Assembly: GCA_028277745.1 (NCBI GenBank)
Contig: JANQFR010000098.1
Location: 1-64,000 of the forward strand
Length of the DNA stretch: 64,000 bases
Source of the DNA: Phycisphaeraceae bacterium
GTDB taxonomy: Bacteria; Planctomycetota; Phycisphaerae; Phycisphaerales; Phycisphaeraceae
Reading direction: 5' to 3'
The notes under the pieces are model-generated. The model searched no databases. It was not told the origin of the DNA and saw nothing but the letters and a program-made list of their open reading frames with translations. The position numbers were made by a program, and so were the translations under genes. How positions within the stretch are numbered: position 1 is the stretch's first letter; each line of letters opens with the position of its first letter. Positions 1 to 10,642 of the stretch are shown here, piece by piece.

Positions 1-302
1 ACCGCCCCGCCCCGGCAGCGCCGCCGCCACCGCTCGCTCGGGCCGGTCCACGGACCACGCACCGATAACGCCAACTCCACCCGCAGCCGGAAGATCGCCG
101 ACCGCCGATTCGCCTCCGGCTCCCGCCGCTCGCTCGCCCGCCCCGTCAGCCCCGTGGGGCGATGGGTCACCACCACCGCCGTCTCCACCTTGTTCCGCCG
201 CTGCCCGCCCGGCCCGCTCCCACGTGTCCGCCTCACCTCACAGTCACGCAGCAAATCGTCGATAACCCAACCAGCCGGATGCGTTGACGTGTCCTTCACC
301 AC
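1..302 (-). CDS. Peptide chain release factor-like (GGQ domain) protein, partial
   Basis: The frame runs off the left edge of the window, so the C-terminus is missing. Translation from GTG at 302 (or 299) gives VKDTSTHPAGWVIDDLL, then RTRGSGPGGQRRNKVETAV, the hallmark of the class I release factor catalytic domain. The GGQ tripeptide normally reaches the ribosomal peptidyl-transferase centre and hydrolyses peptidyl-tRNA. Only about 30 residues precede the motif, so there is no codon-recognition domain. That fits ArfB/YaeJ-like or stand-alone release-factor-like proteins that rescue stalled ribosomes. A TACGAT hexamer lies 6 nt before the GTG at 302, matching the leaderless promoter layout seen elsewhere here. 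The gene is divergent from the CPBP protease gene. The family is clear; the exact start and the rescue role are inferred. Confidence 0.72.
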   Translation of the reverse strand, partial: MVKDTSTHPAGWVIDDLLRDCEVRRTRGSGPGGQRRNKVETAVVVTHRPTGLTGRASERREPEANRRSAIFRLRVELALSVRGPWTGPSERWRRRCRGGA

Positions 303-343
303 GCGACTATCGTACCCCCTCTTTCTCCTCAACCGGGCCGAAT

Positions 344-1240
344 GTGAACGACACCCCCACCCATCCCCCCCGCTCCGCCCTCGCCCGTCTCGACGCGTGG
401 ATGGCCGTCTCGTCCTGGCGCCCCCGCCTCATCCCCTTCGCCGTCTACATCGTCATGCTGGCGGTGATCGGCTTCGTGGCCGACTACTCGCTCTACGCCT
501 ACACCGCCGGCTACGCCCTCCAGTGCGGGCTCGTCCTCGCCCTGCTCATCCGCTACCGCAAACTCACCCCCGAGCTCAACCTCAGGTTCCACTGGCTGGC
601 CGTGCCCACCGGCTTGGGCCTGCTGTTCGCCTGGGTCTATCTCGGCTACCTCACCAACATCCTCACCGGCGAATGGTCCGGCCCGCTGCCCGCCAACGCC
701 CACCTCGCCGAACCCTCCACCCTCCAGAAAATGCGCGATATCCCCGCGCTGTTCTGGACCACGATGGTCCTGCGCCTGTTGGGCATGTCGATCGTCGTGG
801 CGCTCTTCGAGGAGCTGTTCACCCGCTCGCTGATCCTCCGCGCCTTCCACCGCGCCAAGCCCACCGCCATCGGCTTCGTCCAGTTCGCCCACGACATGCC
901 CATTATCGGCGAGTGGGTCATGCACACCCGGCTCGGCCAATGGGCCGCCATCCAGCCGCCGATGTTCTCCAAGCAGTTGAACGAAACCGCGGTGGGCCAC
1001 CTGACCACATTCGCGGTGGTGTTCTCGACGCTGGTGTTCATGCTCAACCACATGCCGCGCGACTACCTCGGGTGCATCGCCTGCGGCGTGGTGTGGTGCC
1101 TGCTGCTGGGCTGGACCAACCGGGCCGCCCTGCCCGCGTCCAAACGGCTGGGCCTGGGCCCGATCGTCTGGTCCCACGGCATCACCAACGCCGCCCTCTG
1201 GAGCTGGACGCTGTACATCGGCGACTGGCAGTTCCTGTAA
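344..1240 (+). CDS. CPBP-family intramembrane CAAX protease, PEP-CTERM-associated type
   Basis: Polytopic membrane protein of about 298 residues from the chosen GTG at 344. An ATG at 284 is in frame but would overlap the divergent release-factor gene, and ATG at 400 is another option. It carries the CPBP/Abi signature: a glutamate pair followed by Arg in FEELFTRSLILR, a conserved His in FMLNHMPRDYLG, and a late SHGITNA. These are the metal and catalytic positions of Rce1-like glutamyl intramembrane proteases. A CAAX-protease-like subfamily is known alongside exosortase/PEP-CTERM genes, and a PEP-CTERM protein is encoded 3.3 kb away. A role in that sorting system is an inference from proximity. 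It is convergent with the next prepilin-like gene, 15 nt away. Confidence 0.75.
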   Translation: MNDTPTHPPRSALARLDAWMAVSSWRPRLIPFAVYIVMLAVIGFVADYSLYAYTAGYALQCGLVLALLIRYRKLTPELNLRFHWLAVPTGLGLLFAWVYLGYLTNILTGEWSGPLPANAHLAEPSTLQKMRDIPALFWTTMVLRLLGMSIVVALFEELFTRSLILRAFHRAKPTAIGFVQFAHDMPIIGEWVMHTRLGQWAAIQPPMFSKQLNETAVGHLTTFAVVFSTLVFMLNHMPRDYLGCIACGVVWCLLLGWTNRAALPASKRLGLGPIVWSHGITNAALWSWTLYIGDWQFL

Positions 1241-1255
1241 AACAAAACACCCGGG

Positions 1256-2245
1256 TCATGATTTGAACGGCTTGAAAGCCTTTGGCTCTTTCGGCTGTTT
1301 CGGTTCTTTTGGCTCTTTGGGTTCTTTCGGCTCTTTCGGTTGTTTTGGCGGCTTCGGCGGCTTGGGGTCGTCCTTCGGGGGAGAAGGCTCCGCGCCCTTG
1401 CCGAGCTCGCGGCCGATCCGCCAGAAAAGCCCGTGCGGCCCGCTGCCCCCGAGCCCGTTCGTGGTCGGCGTGCCGGAATACCAGGTTTCGAATTGATGAG
1501 GCCCATTCGTGAGAGCCACCTGGTCGCGGTGAAGCCGGGCGTGGCCGTCCGCGAACGCGACATTCGCCCCCCGGTTGTGTCGCAAACCGACCAGCTGTTC
1601 ATCGGCCCCGAAATACTCAGCGCGCTGATGGTCGATGGCCCCCGAATTCACCGCCGGCGTGTCGTGGGCCCGGCCGTCCACGTACATCACCGTCTCCCCC
1701 GGCCGCTTCAGCTCGATGTCGCGGAAGAACTTCCAGCCGCCGGGGAAGTCGGGAACCCGGTCGCTCGTGTCGTTGTCGCCGAAGAACAGGCTCATCTTGA
1801 TGGTGCGGACATCGGTCCGATCATTGCCAACGCCGGCCTGTGCTTCCGGCAGGTCCAGCCAGCTGGGGTCTTGTTTAATGCCCACGTAGTTCCGCTCAGC
1901 GGGGTCGGCCGCGTCGTAGTCCTTCGGCTCCTGTTGCAGGTAATCATCCAGCGCGTTGAACCAGACCGCCTCCGCCTGGACCCTCCCCGCCGACTTGGCG
2001 CCGCGCCCGGGGAGGTCGGGGTCGTGATTCGGCTGCGGGAAGTGAAAACGGTAATCGTTGACGTACCCGTACGTCGCGATGCCGAGTTGACGCATGTTGC
2101 TTAAACAGACCGCCGCCTCCGCCACCCGCCGCGCAGCTCCCAACGCCGGCAACATGATCGCCGTCAGAAGCATGATGATGACAATGACCACCAGCAACTC
2201 AATCAGCGTGAACCCGGGACGGTTCACCGCCTGAGCATTTCCCAT
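1256..2245 (-). CDS. Prepilin-like protein with H-X9-DG motif and Lys-Pro-Glu repeat tail
   Basis: Begins MGNAQAVNRPGFTLIELLVV, a type IV prepilin/pseudopilin leader with the Phe cleavage position and a following hydrophobic helix, as processed by PilD-type peptidases. ATG 2245 is chosen because GGGAG lies about 7 nt upstream; an earlier GTG exists at 2266. Around residue 225 HNRGANVAFADGH fits the H-X9-DG motif of the large planctomycete prepilin-processing-associated family. The last 35 or so residues are almost pure Lys, Pro and Glu in KEP/KQP triplets, encoded by a short tandem repeat at about 1270-1365. That tail is unusual and suggests an extended surface-exposed or interaction segment. 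First of three similar genes in a row; the substrate or partner is unknown. Confidence 0.82.
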   Translation of the reverse strand: MGNAQAVNRPGFTLIELLVVIVIIMLLTAIMLPALGAARRVAEAAVCLSNMRQLGIATYGYVNDYRFHFPQPNHDPDLPGRGAKSAGRVQAEAVWFNALDDYLQQEPKDYDAADPAERNYVGIKQDPSWLDLPEAQAGVGNDRTDVRTIKMSLFFGDNDTSDRVPDFPGGWKFFRDIELKRPGETVMYVDGRAHDTPAVNSGAIDHQRAEYFGADEQLVGLRHNRGANVAFADGHARLHRDQVALTNGPHQFETWYSGTPTTNGLGGSGPHGLFWRIGRELGKGAEPSPPKDDPKPPKPPKQPKEPKEPKEPKEPKQPKEPKAFKPFKS

Positions 2246-2530
2246 TTCACACTCCCACCGACACACTCCACTGGATGCCGACCGCGCCTGGTCGACAAGA
2301 CAAGTAATATATAGTTATTTGCATGTTCCGCACAAGTCGCCGTTATTTCTTTTAACGGCTTTAATACGACAGGTTCAATCAACCCTTTCAAGCCCTTGCC
2401 GCATGCTCGGCAGGCGGCTGGCCCGCAGGGATCATTTAAGCGATTTTCGTGCGGTTTTAAGCTGTATTGCCCTGTATGGGCCTCGGCTCAGCGCGGTAAG
2501 CAGGAAACCGGTGATTCGGAAAATTGCTAA
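2246..2530. other. Intergenic region between two prepilin-like genes
   Basis: About 285 bases with no convincing gene. The part near 2270-2330 is AT-richer (TAATATATAGTTATTT) and probably holds the promoter for the minus-strand gene ending at 1256. I saw no clear terminator hairpin or repeat here. Confidence 0.4.
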
Positions 2531-3298
2531 TCAAGGATTAAGGAAATCCCAGAGTAGTTTTTGTCGAGAATCTCCCTGCGTAAACCAAGTGGGATATGTG
2601 AGGTTCATACGGAGTTCCTGCTTCTCCGCGCGGGCATGGGTGTCGGCAAACGTGACATTGGCGGTTTCATTCGGATGACGCGCGTAGACGCGGTTCTCCT
2701 CAGCACTGAATTCTCGGCCGGCGGTCGCCGGCGTCGGGTTGCCGTCGTTGCGCGGCGTGTCGATCGCTCGACCATCGACAAACATGACGGTTTCCGAAAT
2801 GCGCGGCATGTCCTGCTCACGCGTGAAAGACGAATCCGCGGTTGAGCCTTGAGGATCACCGATGTGATCATTCATCTTGATCGTACGATTGGCTTCCTTC
2901 TCTGACTGCGAAAAAGATTTCCAAACCGGATCCTGCTTAAATTCTTCATAATTACGATCCGCGACGGCTGTCGTATCCGGTGCGATTTGACCAAGATAAG
3001 GGTCCAACGAATTGAACCACATTGCCGAATGAAGATCCGCATCAGAAAACTCGCTCAGCGATACGCCGGCAGCCTCCAGGTTGCACCGTGGATACGTGAA
3101 CCGAAAGTCGTTGAGATACATCGCGGTGGCTTGGCCAAGTGTCCGCATGTTGCTCAAACAGACAGCGGCGGCCGCAGTGCGACGCACGGCCCCCAACACC
3201 GGCAGCAGGATCCCGATGAGCAGCGCGATGATCGCGATCACCACCAGAAGCTCGATCAACGTAAACCCGTGCCGGTCCGTCACGCGCGAATAAGCCAT
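2531..3298 (-). CDS. Prepilin-like protein, H-X9-DG family variant
   Basis: Protein of 255 residues from ATG 3298 (an upstream in-frame ATG at 3343 would add 15 residues before the leader and is less likely). The N-terminus DRHGFTLIELLVVIAIIALL is a type IV prepilin leader. Near the C-terminus HPNETANVTFADTH matches the H-X9-DG layout except that the Gly after Asp is Thr. The middle resembles its neighbour at 1256-2245 (AAVCLSNMRTLGQATAMYLNDFRFTYP against AAVCLSNMRQLGIATYGYVNDYRFHFP), so the two look like diverged duplicates. It lacks the Lys-Pro-Glu tail. Probably exported and processed by a prepilin peptidase; a specific function cannot be stated. Confidence 0.82.
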   Translation of the reverse strand: MAYSRVTDRHGFTLIELLVVIAIIALLIGILLPVLGAVRRTAAAAVCLSNMRTLGQATAMYLNDFRFTYPRCNLEAAGVSLSEFSDADLHSAMWFNSLDPYLGQIAPDTTAVADRNYEEFKQDPVWKSFSQSEKEANRTIKMNDHIGDPQGSTADSSFTREQDMPRISETVMFVDGRAIDTPRNDGNPTPATAGREFSAEENRVYARHPNETANVTFADTHARAEKQELRMNLTYPTWFTQGDSRQKLLWDFLNP

Positions 3299-3547
3299 AA
3301 CCACAATCCGCCATATGCGATGAAATCTATTCCGGTCAATCAATGATACGCATCAGAAAAAACGCAGTTGTCAATAGCGCCGGAGCCCCCCACTGGATGC
3401 GGGACTCAGGAGCAGCGGGACACGTCCATTATAAGGGAGGCGCGTATGATACCGAAACGACTGGCGATCCGCTGCAGTAGACCCGGGATCATGCCGGCGG
3501 CCGATTCTGCTTTCATTGGATTTCCGAGACGGATAAACCGCGGTTGA

Positions 3548-4369
3548 TCAGTTCGGCAGATCGGCCGGGAACGGGCCCCAGACCATCTTGCCCTCCAGGC
3601 CGACCCAATACCCCTTGGGGCCGCGAACGACGTTGTTCGCCAGCGACCCGAAATTGGTGTCGTTCACCTCGGTGAACGCGTTGGCGACGACGTGGCCGTC
3701 GAGGAACAACGTGTTGACGCGGCCGTTGAAATCGGGGAATTCGCTCGTGCCGTCGTAGAAGTGGCGGTCGCCGTCGAAATCACTCGGCCCCGCGGCGGGT
3801 CGGTCGGTGCGGTAGGTCTCGATCAGGTATACCGCGGACGCCATCTGCGGGATCTCCGCGGCATACACGTGCTTGTATCCCGTTGGATTCGCATCGCCGT
3901 TGATATCGTCATAGGTGCCGGTGCCGTTCATCGCGGCGTTCATCGCGTAATGAAACGCCTCGTCCGGCTCGCTTGGGAAAACCTTCTCGTTCTGATTAAT
4001 CAGCGTCGGGCAGAAAAAGATGTTGTTATTGCCGTAGCCCACCTCTTCGGCGGAAATGCCGTTCTGGAAGACCTCGACATAAGGCTCCGCGTTGACGTAA
4101 GGCGGCAGCGCGTTGTACCACTGCACATCCAACTCCCCGGTCGTGTTGCCGAGCGGGTCCGACACGCCCTCGCGCGGCAGATAATCGCGGTTATCGACCA
4201 GGTAGGCGTTCACCGCGATCCCCCATTGCCGCTCGTTCGACTGGCATTGAGCCATCCGGGCGGTTTTCCGGGCGGTCCCCAGGACCGGCAGGAGGATGCC
4301 AATTAGGAGTGCGATGATTGAAATCACCACGAGCAATTCGATCAGGGTGAACGCCGGCCGATGGTGCAT
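3548..4369 (-). CDS. Prepilin-like protein
   Basis: 273 residues starting MHHRPAFTLIELLVVISII; AAGGA about 7 nt before ATG 4369 supports the start. The prepilin leader and first helix are typical. A late segment FNGRVNTLFLDGHVVAN keeps the DGH end of the H-X9-DG motif, but the expected His ten positions before is replaced. It is more diverged from the two preceding genes than they are from each other. An intrinsic terminator separates it from the PEP-CTERM gene upstream, so it is probably a separate transcription unit. Likely a pseudopilin-type envelope protein; function not known. Confidence 0.82.
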   Translation of the reverse strand: MHHRPAFTLIELLVVISIIALLIGILLPVLGTARKTARMAQCQSNERQWGIAVNAYLVDNRDYLPREGVSDPLGNTTGELDVQWYNALPPYVNAEPYVEVFQNGISAEEVGYGNNNIFFCPTLINQNEKVFPSEPDEAFHYAMNAAMNGTGTYDDINGDANPTGYKHVYAAEIPQMASAVYLIETYRTDRPAAGPSDFDGDRHFYDGTSEFPDFNGRVNTLFLDGHVVANAFTEVNDTNFGSLANNVVRGPKGYWVGLEGKMVWGPFPADLPN

Positions 4370-4440
4370 GTCGGATTCCTTCCTGGGTTCGGCGTGTCAG
4401 CGGCAGGACGCCCCCACGCATCGACAACAAGCAAGGCTTT

Positions 4441-4469
4441 AAAGAAAGGCGGGCCCGTTGAGGCCCGCC
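4441..4469 (-). terminator. Intrinsic terminator after PEP-CTERM gene
   Basis: GGCGGGCC (4448-4455) and GGCCCGCC (4462-4469) form a perfect 8-bp stem with a 6-nt loop. On the minus strand it is followed by a T-rich tract (TTTCTTT). It lies 18 nt beyond the stop of the minus-strand gene at 4487. Confidence 0.8.
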
Positions 4470-4486
4470 TCTCGGGGTGGATCAGG

Positions 4487-5173
4487 TCAAAGCGAAACGG
4501 GCCGGCGCCGCAGCATCGCGAGACCGCCGAGGCCCAGCAGCACCAGCGTGGCGGGCTCGGGGATGACCGTGCCGTTGACGACGATCCCGTCATTCCCGCC
4601 AGGGAACGTGATGTTTTCCAGGTCGAACGTGCCCGCGGTGCTCTCTGAGTTAAACGCGGCGAGCGTAAACACGACCGAATCGCCCTGGGTCAGCCCGGTG
4701 ATGGACGACAGGTCGACGCCCAGGAAATTGACGCCGCTGCCGCTGTCCGCGTAATCGTGGGTAAGAACCGTGGTTGCGGGCCCGCCGTTCACGGAGACCT
4801 GGATCTCAAAATCGTCGGGGCCCGTGCCCGAGCGATCCAAGCGGATATCCATCGTTGTCAGATCGATCGTAACGGCAGCGGTTACGTCAAACCCCCACCT
4901 CCAGAAATCATCGGCGGCGACGGCGGCAGCGAAACTGTTGCTAGCGGTGTCCCAGTCTCTAAAGTTCCATGTCGAACCGCTCTGCGCGCCTAACCCGGAC
5001 CCCGCCACCATGTCATCTCCCGACACGGCCGAGGACTCCACGACCGGCGCCATCGAGGTCACACTGTTGTTCGCCGCGTCGTATTGAACGAGCACTTCAC
5101 CGACCGAACTTCCCGCTCCAACCATCGAAGCGCCGGCAACGGCCAGATACAAGCCCATCTGTTTCTTCATCAT
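4487..5173 (-). CDS. PEP-CTERM sorting domain protein
   Basis: 228 residues with a signal peptide (MMKKQMGLYLAVAGASMVGAG) and the classic C-terminal sorting signal: IPEPATLVLLGLGGLAMLRRRP, that is a PEP motif, a transmembrane stretch and an Arg cluster. Such proteins are cut and anchored or released by exosortase in the envelope of EPS-producing bacteria. The mature domain is Ser/Thr/Asp-rich and probably beta-sandwich, with no catalytic motif that I recognise. GGAGG lies 7 nt before the ATG. It has its own terminator and is flanked by prepilin-like genes. The exosortase itself is not in the window. Confidence 0.88.
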   Translation of the reverse strand: MMKKQMGLYLAVAGASMVGAGSSVGEVLVQYDAANNSVTSMAPVVESSAVSGDDMVAGSGLGAQSGSTWNFRDWDTASNSFAAAVAADDFWRWGFDVTAAVTIDLTTMDIRLDRSGTGPDDFEIQVSVNGGPATTVLTHDYADSGSGVNFLGVDLSSITGLTQGDSVVFTLAAFNSESTAGTFDLENITFPGGNDGIVVNGTVIPEPATLVLLGLGGLAMLRRRPVSL

Positions 5174-5767
5174 TCTTTTCCTCCATCATAGAAGTCAGCA
5201 AACCGACGAAATAGATCACAACACTTATCGACTTCGGACGATAAGCCGCGTGAAGCGTCAAATACCGGATTCAGAATGGCTGGTTGCTGCACGCTTTCAC
5301 CTGGAAACAACGTTCCTGGAATCAAACATCCGCCTACGCGATGCGGGAGACGCAGTGACCGCGCCGATTGTTTAGATCGCGTTCAAGGCCCATGTTTTTC
5401 GTGCAGCATTTAACGACCGCTGCCGTCGGTCAGGCGAAAAAAGGAGCTTCCTCCCCTCAGCTCGCCGTCGGCGGATTCGCTTTCCATGCCAGGCTCGTGC
5501 AAAGCGCGTGCCTGACGGAGCGTCCCCGGAATTGAGCCGCTCGGCCAAACCAACTGCCGCGCAACTGGGCAACGTCCGTGGACGTCGATCCGCCGTGCCC
5601 AAATGTCACGCGTTTATCACGCATTCGTTTGGACACCGTCAAAAATATATCCACGAATGCCCACACTTCAAGGGTTAGCCCGGGATTCTCACCGATTCCT
5701 TACGGGTTCTGAATATTCGGCCGACACTCCTCACAATCGCGGCCCTTACCCCCGCGCCGCAAAGGCT
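5174..5767. other. Long non-coding interval upstream of the PEP-CTERM gene
   Basis: About 590 bases between the PEP-CTERM gene start and the clpB stop, both on the minus strand. Only short, poorly coding open frames occur. Base composition is lower in GC than in neighbouring genes, with AT-rich spots near 5200-5230 and 5640-5660. It must contain the PEP-CTERM promoter. I saw no tRNA, convincing small gene or repeat. Confidence 0.4.
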
Positions 5768-8392
<2,625 letters not shown>

Positions 8393-8444
8393 GGTTGCAG
8401 TCCTTCCGGAATGACCCCTGTGCGCGCTGCGGCGCGCCGGGGCG

Positions 8445-9368
8445 TCAGGTTTCGAGTTCGCGGAGCTTTTCGTAGAGCTCGCGCTCGGGGTCGGTCAGTG
8501 ATTTGGGGATGTTGATCTTGATGCGGGCGTAGAGGTCGCCGGGCTGGCCCCTGGGGTCGGGCATGCCCTTGCCGCCCAGCCGGAGCCGGCTGCCGGAGGA
8601 GGCGCCGGGGGGGACGGTGAGGGTGACCGGGCCGTCGAGGGTGGGGGCGTCGACCTTGACGCCGAGGGCGGCGTCGGCGGGGGAGATCGGCACGTCGACG
8701 GTGAGGTCTTTGCCGTTGAGCTGGAACGTCGGGTGCGGGGCGATCTGGACGCGCAGCAACAGGTCGCCGGGAGGCGTGCCCGGGCCGCCCTGACCCTTGA
8801 GGCGGATGGTCTTGCCGCTGGTGACACCCTTGGGGATTTTCACGTCAAAGGAGCGGGTTTGGCCGTCGCCGCCGGTGAGGGACAGGTGGCGCGTGCCGCC
8901 GTGGTAGGCGTCTTCGAGGGTGACGGTGAGAGCGGCTTCCTGGTCGGCGCCGGCGCGGGACCGATGGGGGGCCTCGTCGAAGCCGTGGGCGTGCCGGCCG
9001 CCCATGGCGCCGAACAGCGCCTCGAAGAAGTCGGACATCCCCGCCCCGGACGCCCCGCCGGGGTGCATCCGGAACGACCCGCCGTTGAAGTCGAAGCCCT
9101 CGAACCCGCCCGCGCCCGGGGGCGGGCGGAACTCCTGGCCGGCCTTCCAGTCCGCGCCCAGCTGGTCGTACTTCTCGCGCTTGTCCGGGTCGGACAAGAC
9201 CTCGTACGCCTCGTTGATCTGGGCGAACTTCTCCTGGGCGTCGTCGGCCTTGTTGACGTCGGGGTGGTACTGCCGCGCCAGCTTGCGGTACGCGCTTTTG
9301 ATCTGGTCGGCCGACGCGGAGCGTTCGACGCCGAGGGTCTTATAGTAGTCCTGGTATTTCACAGCCAT
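8445..9368 (-). CDS. cbpA: CbpA-like DnaJ co-chaperone (type B J-protein)
   Basis: 307 residues. The J domain (5-70) has the essential HPD at 35-37. A Gly/Phe-rich linker (about 80-130) follows, then two beta-barrel substrate-binding domains (SFDVKIPKGVTSGKTIRLKGQG). The CxxCxGxG zinc fingers of DnaJ are absent, so this is a type B protein such as CbpA. It stimulates DnaK ATPase and delivers clients, and being 52 nt upstream of clpB it is the likely first gene of a heat-stress operon. No DnaK gene is in the window. Confidence 0.92.
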   Translation of the reverse strand: MAVKYQDYYKTLGVERSASADQIKSAYRKLARQYHPDVNKADDAQEKFAQINEAYEVLSDPDKREKYDQLGADWKAGQEFRPPPGAGGFEGFDFNGGSFRMHPGGASGAGMSDFFEALFGAMGGRHAHGFDEAPHRSRAGADQEAALTVTLEDAYHGGTRHLSLTGGDGQTRSFDVKIPKGVTSGKTIRLKGQGGPGTPPGDLLLRVQIAPHPTFQLNGKDLTVDVPISPADAALGVKVDAPTLDGPVTLTVPPGASSGSRLRLGGKGMPDPRGQPGDLYARIKINIPKSLTDPERELYEKLRELET

Positions 9369-9505
9369 GGTGTCTGATCAAAGATGTGGCAAACGGCGCG
9401 CCGAAAAAACGCACGTAAGTCCATATTTTACCGTTGGTTCGCTGACAAACCGGCGGGCCCGGGCGCCGTTTTGGCAGGGTCTTTTATCAATGCCTCCAAA
9501 CCCTT

Positions 9506-10642
9506 TCAGGGCTTGAGGTTAAGCGGCATCCGATACACCGCCCAGGGCTGATTCACCAGGTCCTTGCCGTCGTTGAAGTCGGGGCCGAGGTGGATCATGG
9601 AGCGGGTGACGTACAGGTCGCCGTTGGGGCCGATGGCCAGCGAGTCGGGCCACATGATCCGGGGGTCCTCGATCACGGTACGGTACTTGCCCCGGGGCGA
9701 ACGGCGGATGATCGCGTCGGCCTCGAGGGCGGTGAGGTAGAGGTTGCCGTCACCGTCGAGCAGCATGCCGTCGGTGACGAAGTCGGGGCCAAGGTCTTCG
9801 ACGTACCCGGCGAGGCGGTCGGGGTCGTCGCGGAAGCGCAGCAGCGCGTCGGTCGGGATGCGGTAGAGGCGCTTGCCGGTGAGGGCGTGGTAGTAAAGGT
9901 GTTCGCCGTCACGGGTCAGCGCGATGCCGTCGGCGTGGATGGGTGGGACGTTGCCATCCGGCCCGCGCCACTCCTTGCCGCCGATGACGGGGACGACGTC
10001 GGGCTCGGCCTTGGTCGAGGGGTGGTCCACCAGCACGCGGCGGGTCTGGCCGGTGCTCAGGTCGACGACCAGCAGCGCGCCCAGGCCCGAGTCGGTGATA
10101 TACGCGACGTTGCGTGCGGTGTCGACCCGCACGTCGTTCAAATACGAGCCGGTCGGAGCCGCGGCCTCGTCGAACGGGATCACACGCACGACCCGATCCG
10201 CGTCGAGGTCGATGCAGACGAGCTTGGCGGCGCCGCGGATCGGCCCCTCGAAGAACGGGGCGCCGGGGTCGAGCACCCAGAGCCGGTTTCGGTTGTCGGC
10301 CACGACCGACTGCACGCAGACGAAGGTGGTGTCGACGTCTTCGTTCTCGGTGCGGTGGTAGCTGTTCCAGCGGCGGTCGGGGAAGTCGACGACCGAGCCG
10401 TCGGGCAGCACCTCGGCGACCGCGCCGTCGTAACGGTCGGACCAGCGGGGGAAATTGACGAAGACCCGCCCGGTCGGCGACACCGCGACGCCGGTGACCT
10501 GGCGGTCGGCGAACTCGGCGACCGTGATCAACCGCGGCTCATCGCCCGAGCCGGCGATCGGGGGCGGGTTGGTGGGGGTCGGGTGGTTGCACGCCGACAG
10601 GACCAGAACCGTCACAGGCATCAGCAGAGCAGGCAGCTTCAT
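9506..10642 (-). CDS. Lipoprotein of the major royal jelly protein / yellow family
   Basis: About 378 residues from ATG 10642; the stop of lpxK overlaps this start (ATGA). The signal peptide ends in a lipobox (VLVLSACNHP), so it should be lipidated at Cys. The rest is a six-bladed beta-propeller of the MRJP/yellow type: DRQVTGVAVSPTGRVFVNFPRW, NRLWVLDPG, LNDVRVDTARNVAYITDSG, and a final WPDSLAIGPNGDLYVT. Bacterial members are largely uncharacterised and may bind small ligands or act like SMP-30/gluconolactonases. Translational coupling to maf and lpxK is notable, but no functional link is known. Confidence 0.83.
   Translation of the reverse strand: MKLPALLMPVTVLVLSACNHPTPTNPPPIAGSGDEPRLITVAEFADRQVTGVAVSPTGRVFVNFPRWSDRYDGAVAEVLPDGSVVDFPDRRWNSYHRTENEDVDTTFVCVQSVVADNRNRLWVLDPGAPFFEGPIRGAAKLVCIDLDADRVVRVIPFDEAAAPTGSYLNDVRVDTARNVAYITDSGLGALLVVDLSTGQTRRVLVDHPSTKAEPDVVPVIGGKEWRGPDGNVPPIHADGIALTRDGEHLYYHALTGKRLYRIPTDALLRFRDDPDRLAGYVEDLGPDFVTDGMLLDGDGNLYLTALEADAIIRRSPRGKYRTVIEDPRIMWPDSLAIGPNGDLYVTRSMIHLGPDFNDGKDLVNQPWAVYRMPLNLKP

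Noticed and set aside
5174..5767. Small genes or a structured RNA in the long gap before clpB
   Set aside because: Short frames lack ribosome-binding sites and coding character, and I could not make a convincing tRNA or RNA fold by eye.
9369..9505. CIRCE heat-shock operator before cbpA-clpB
   Set aside because: No TTAGCACTC-N9-GAGTGCTAA match in this interval.
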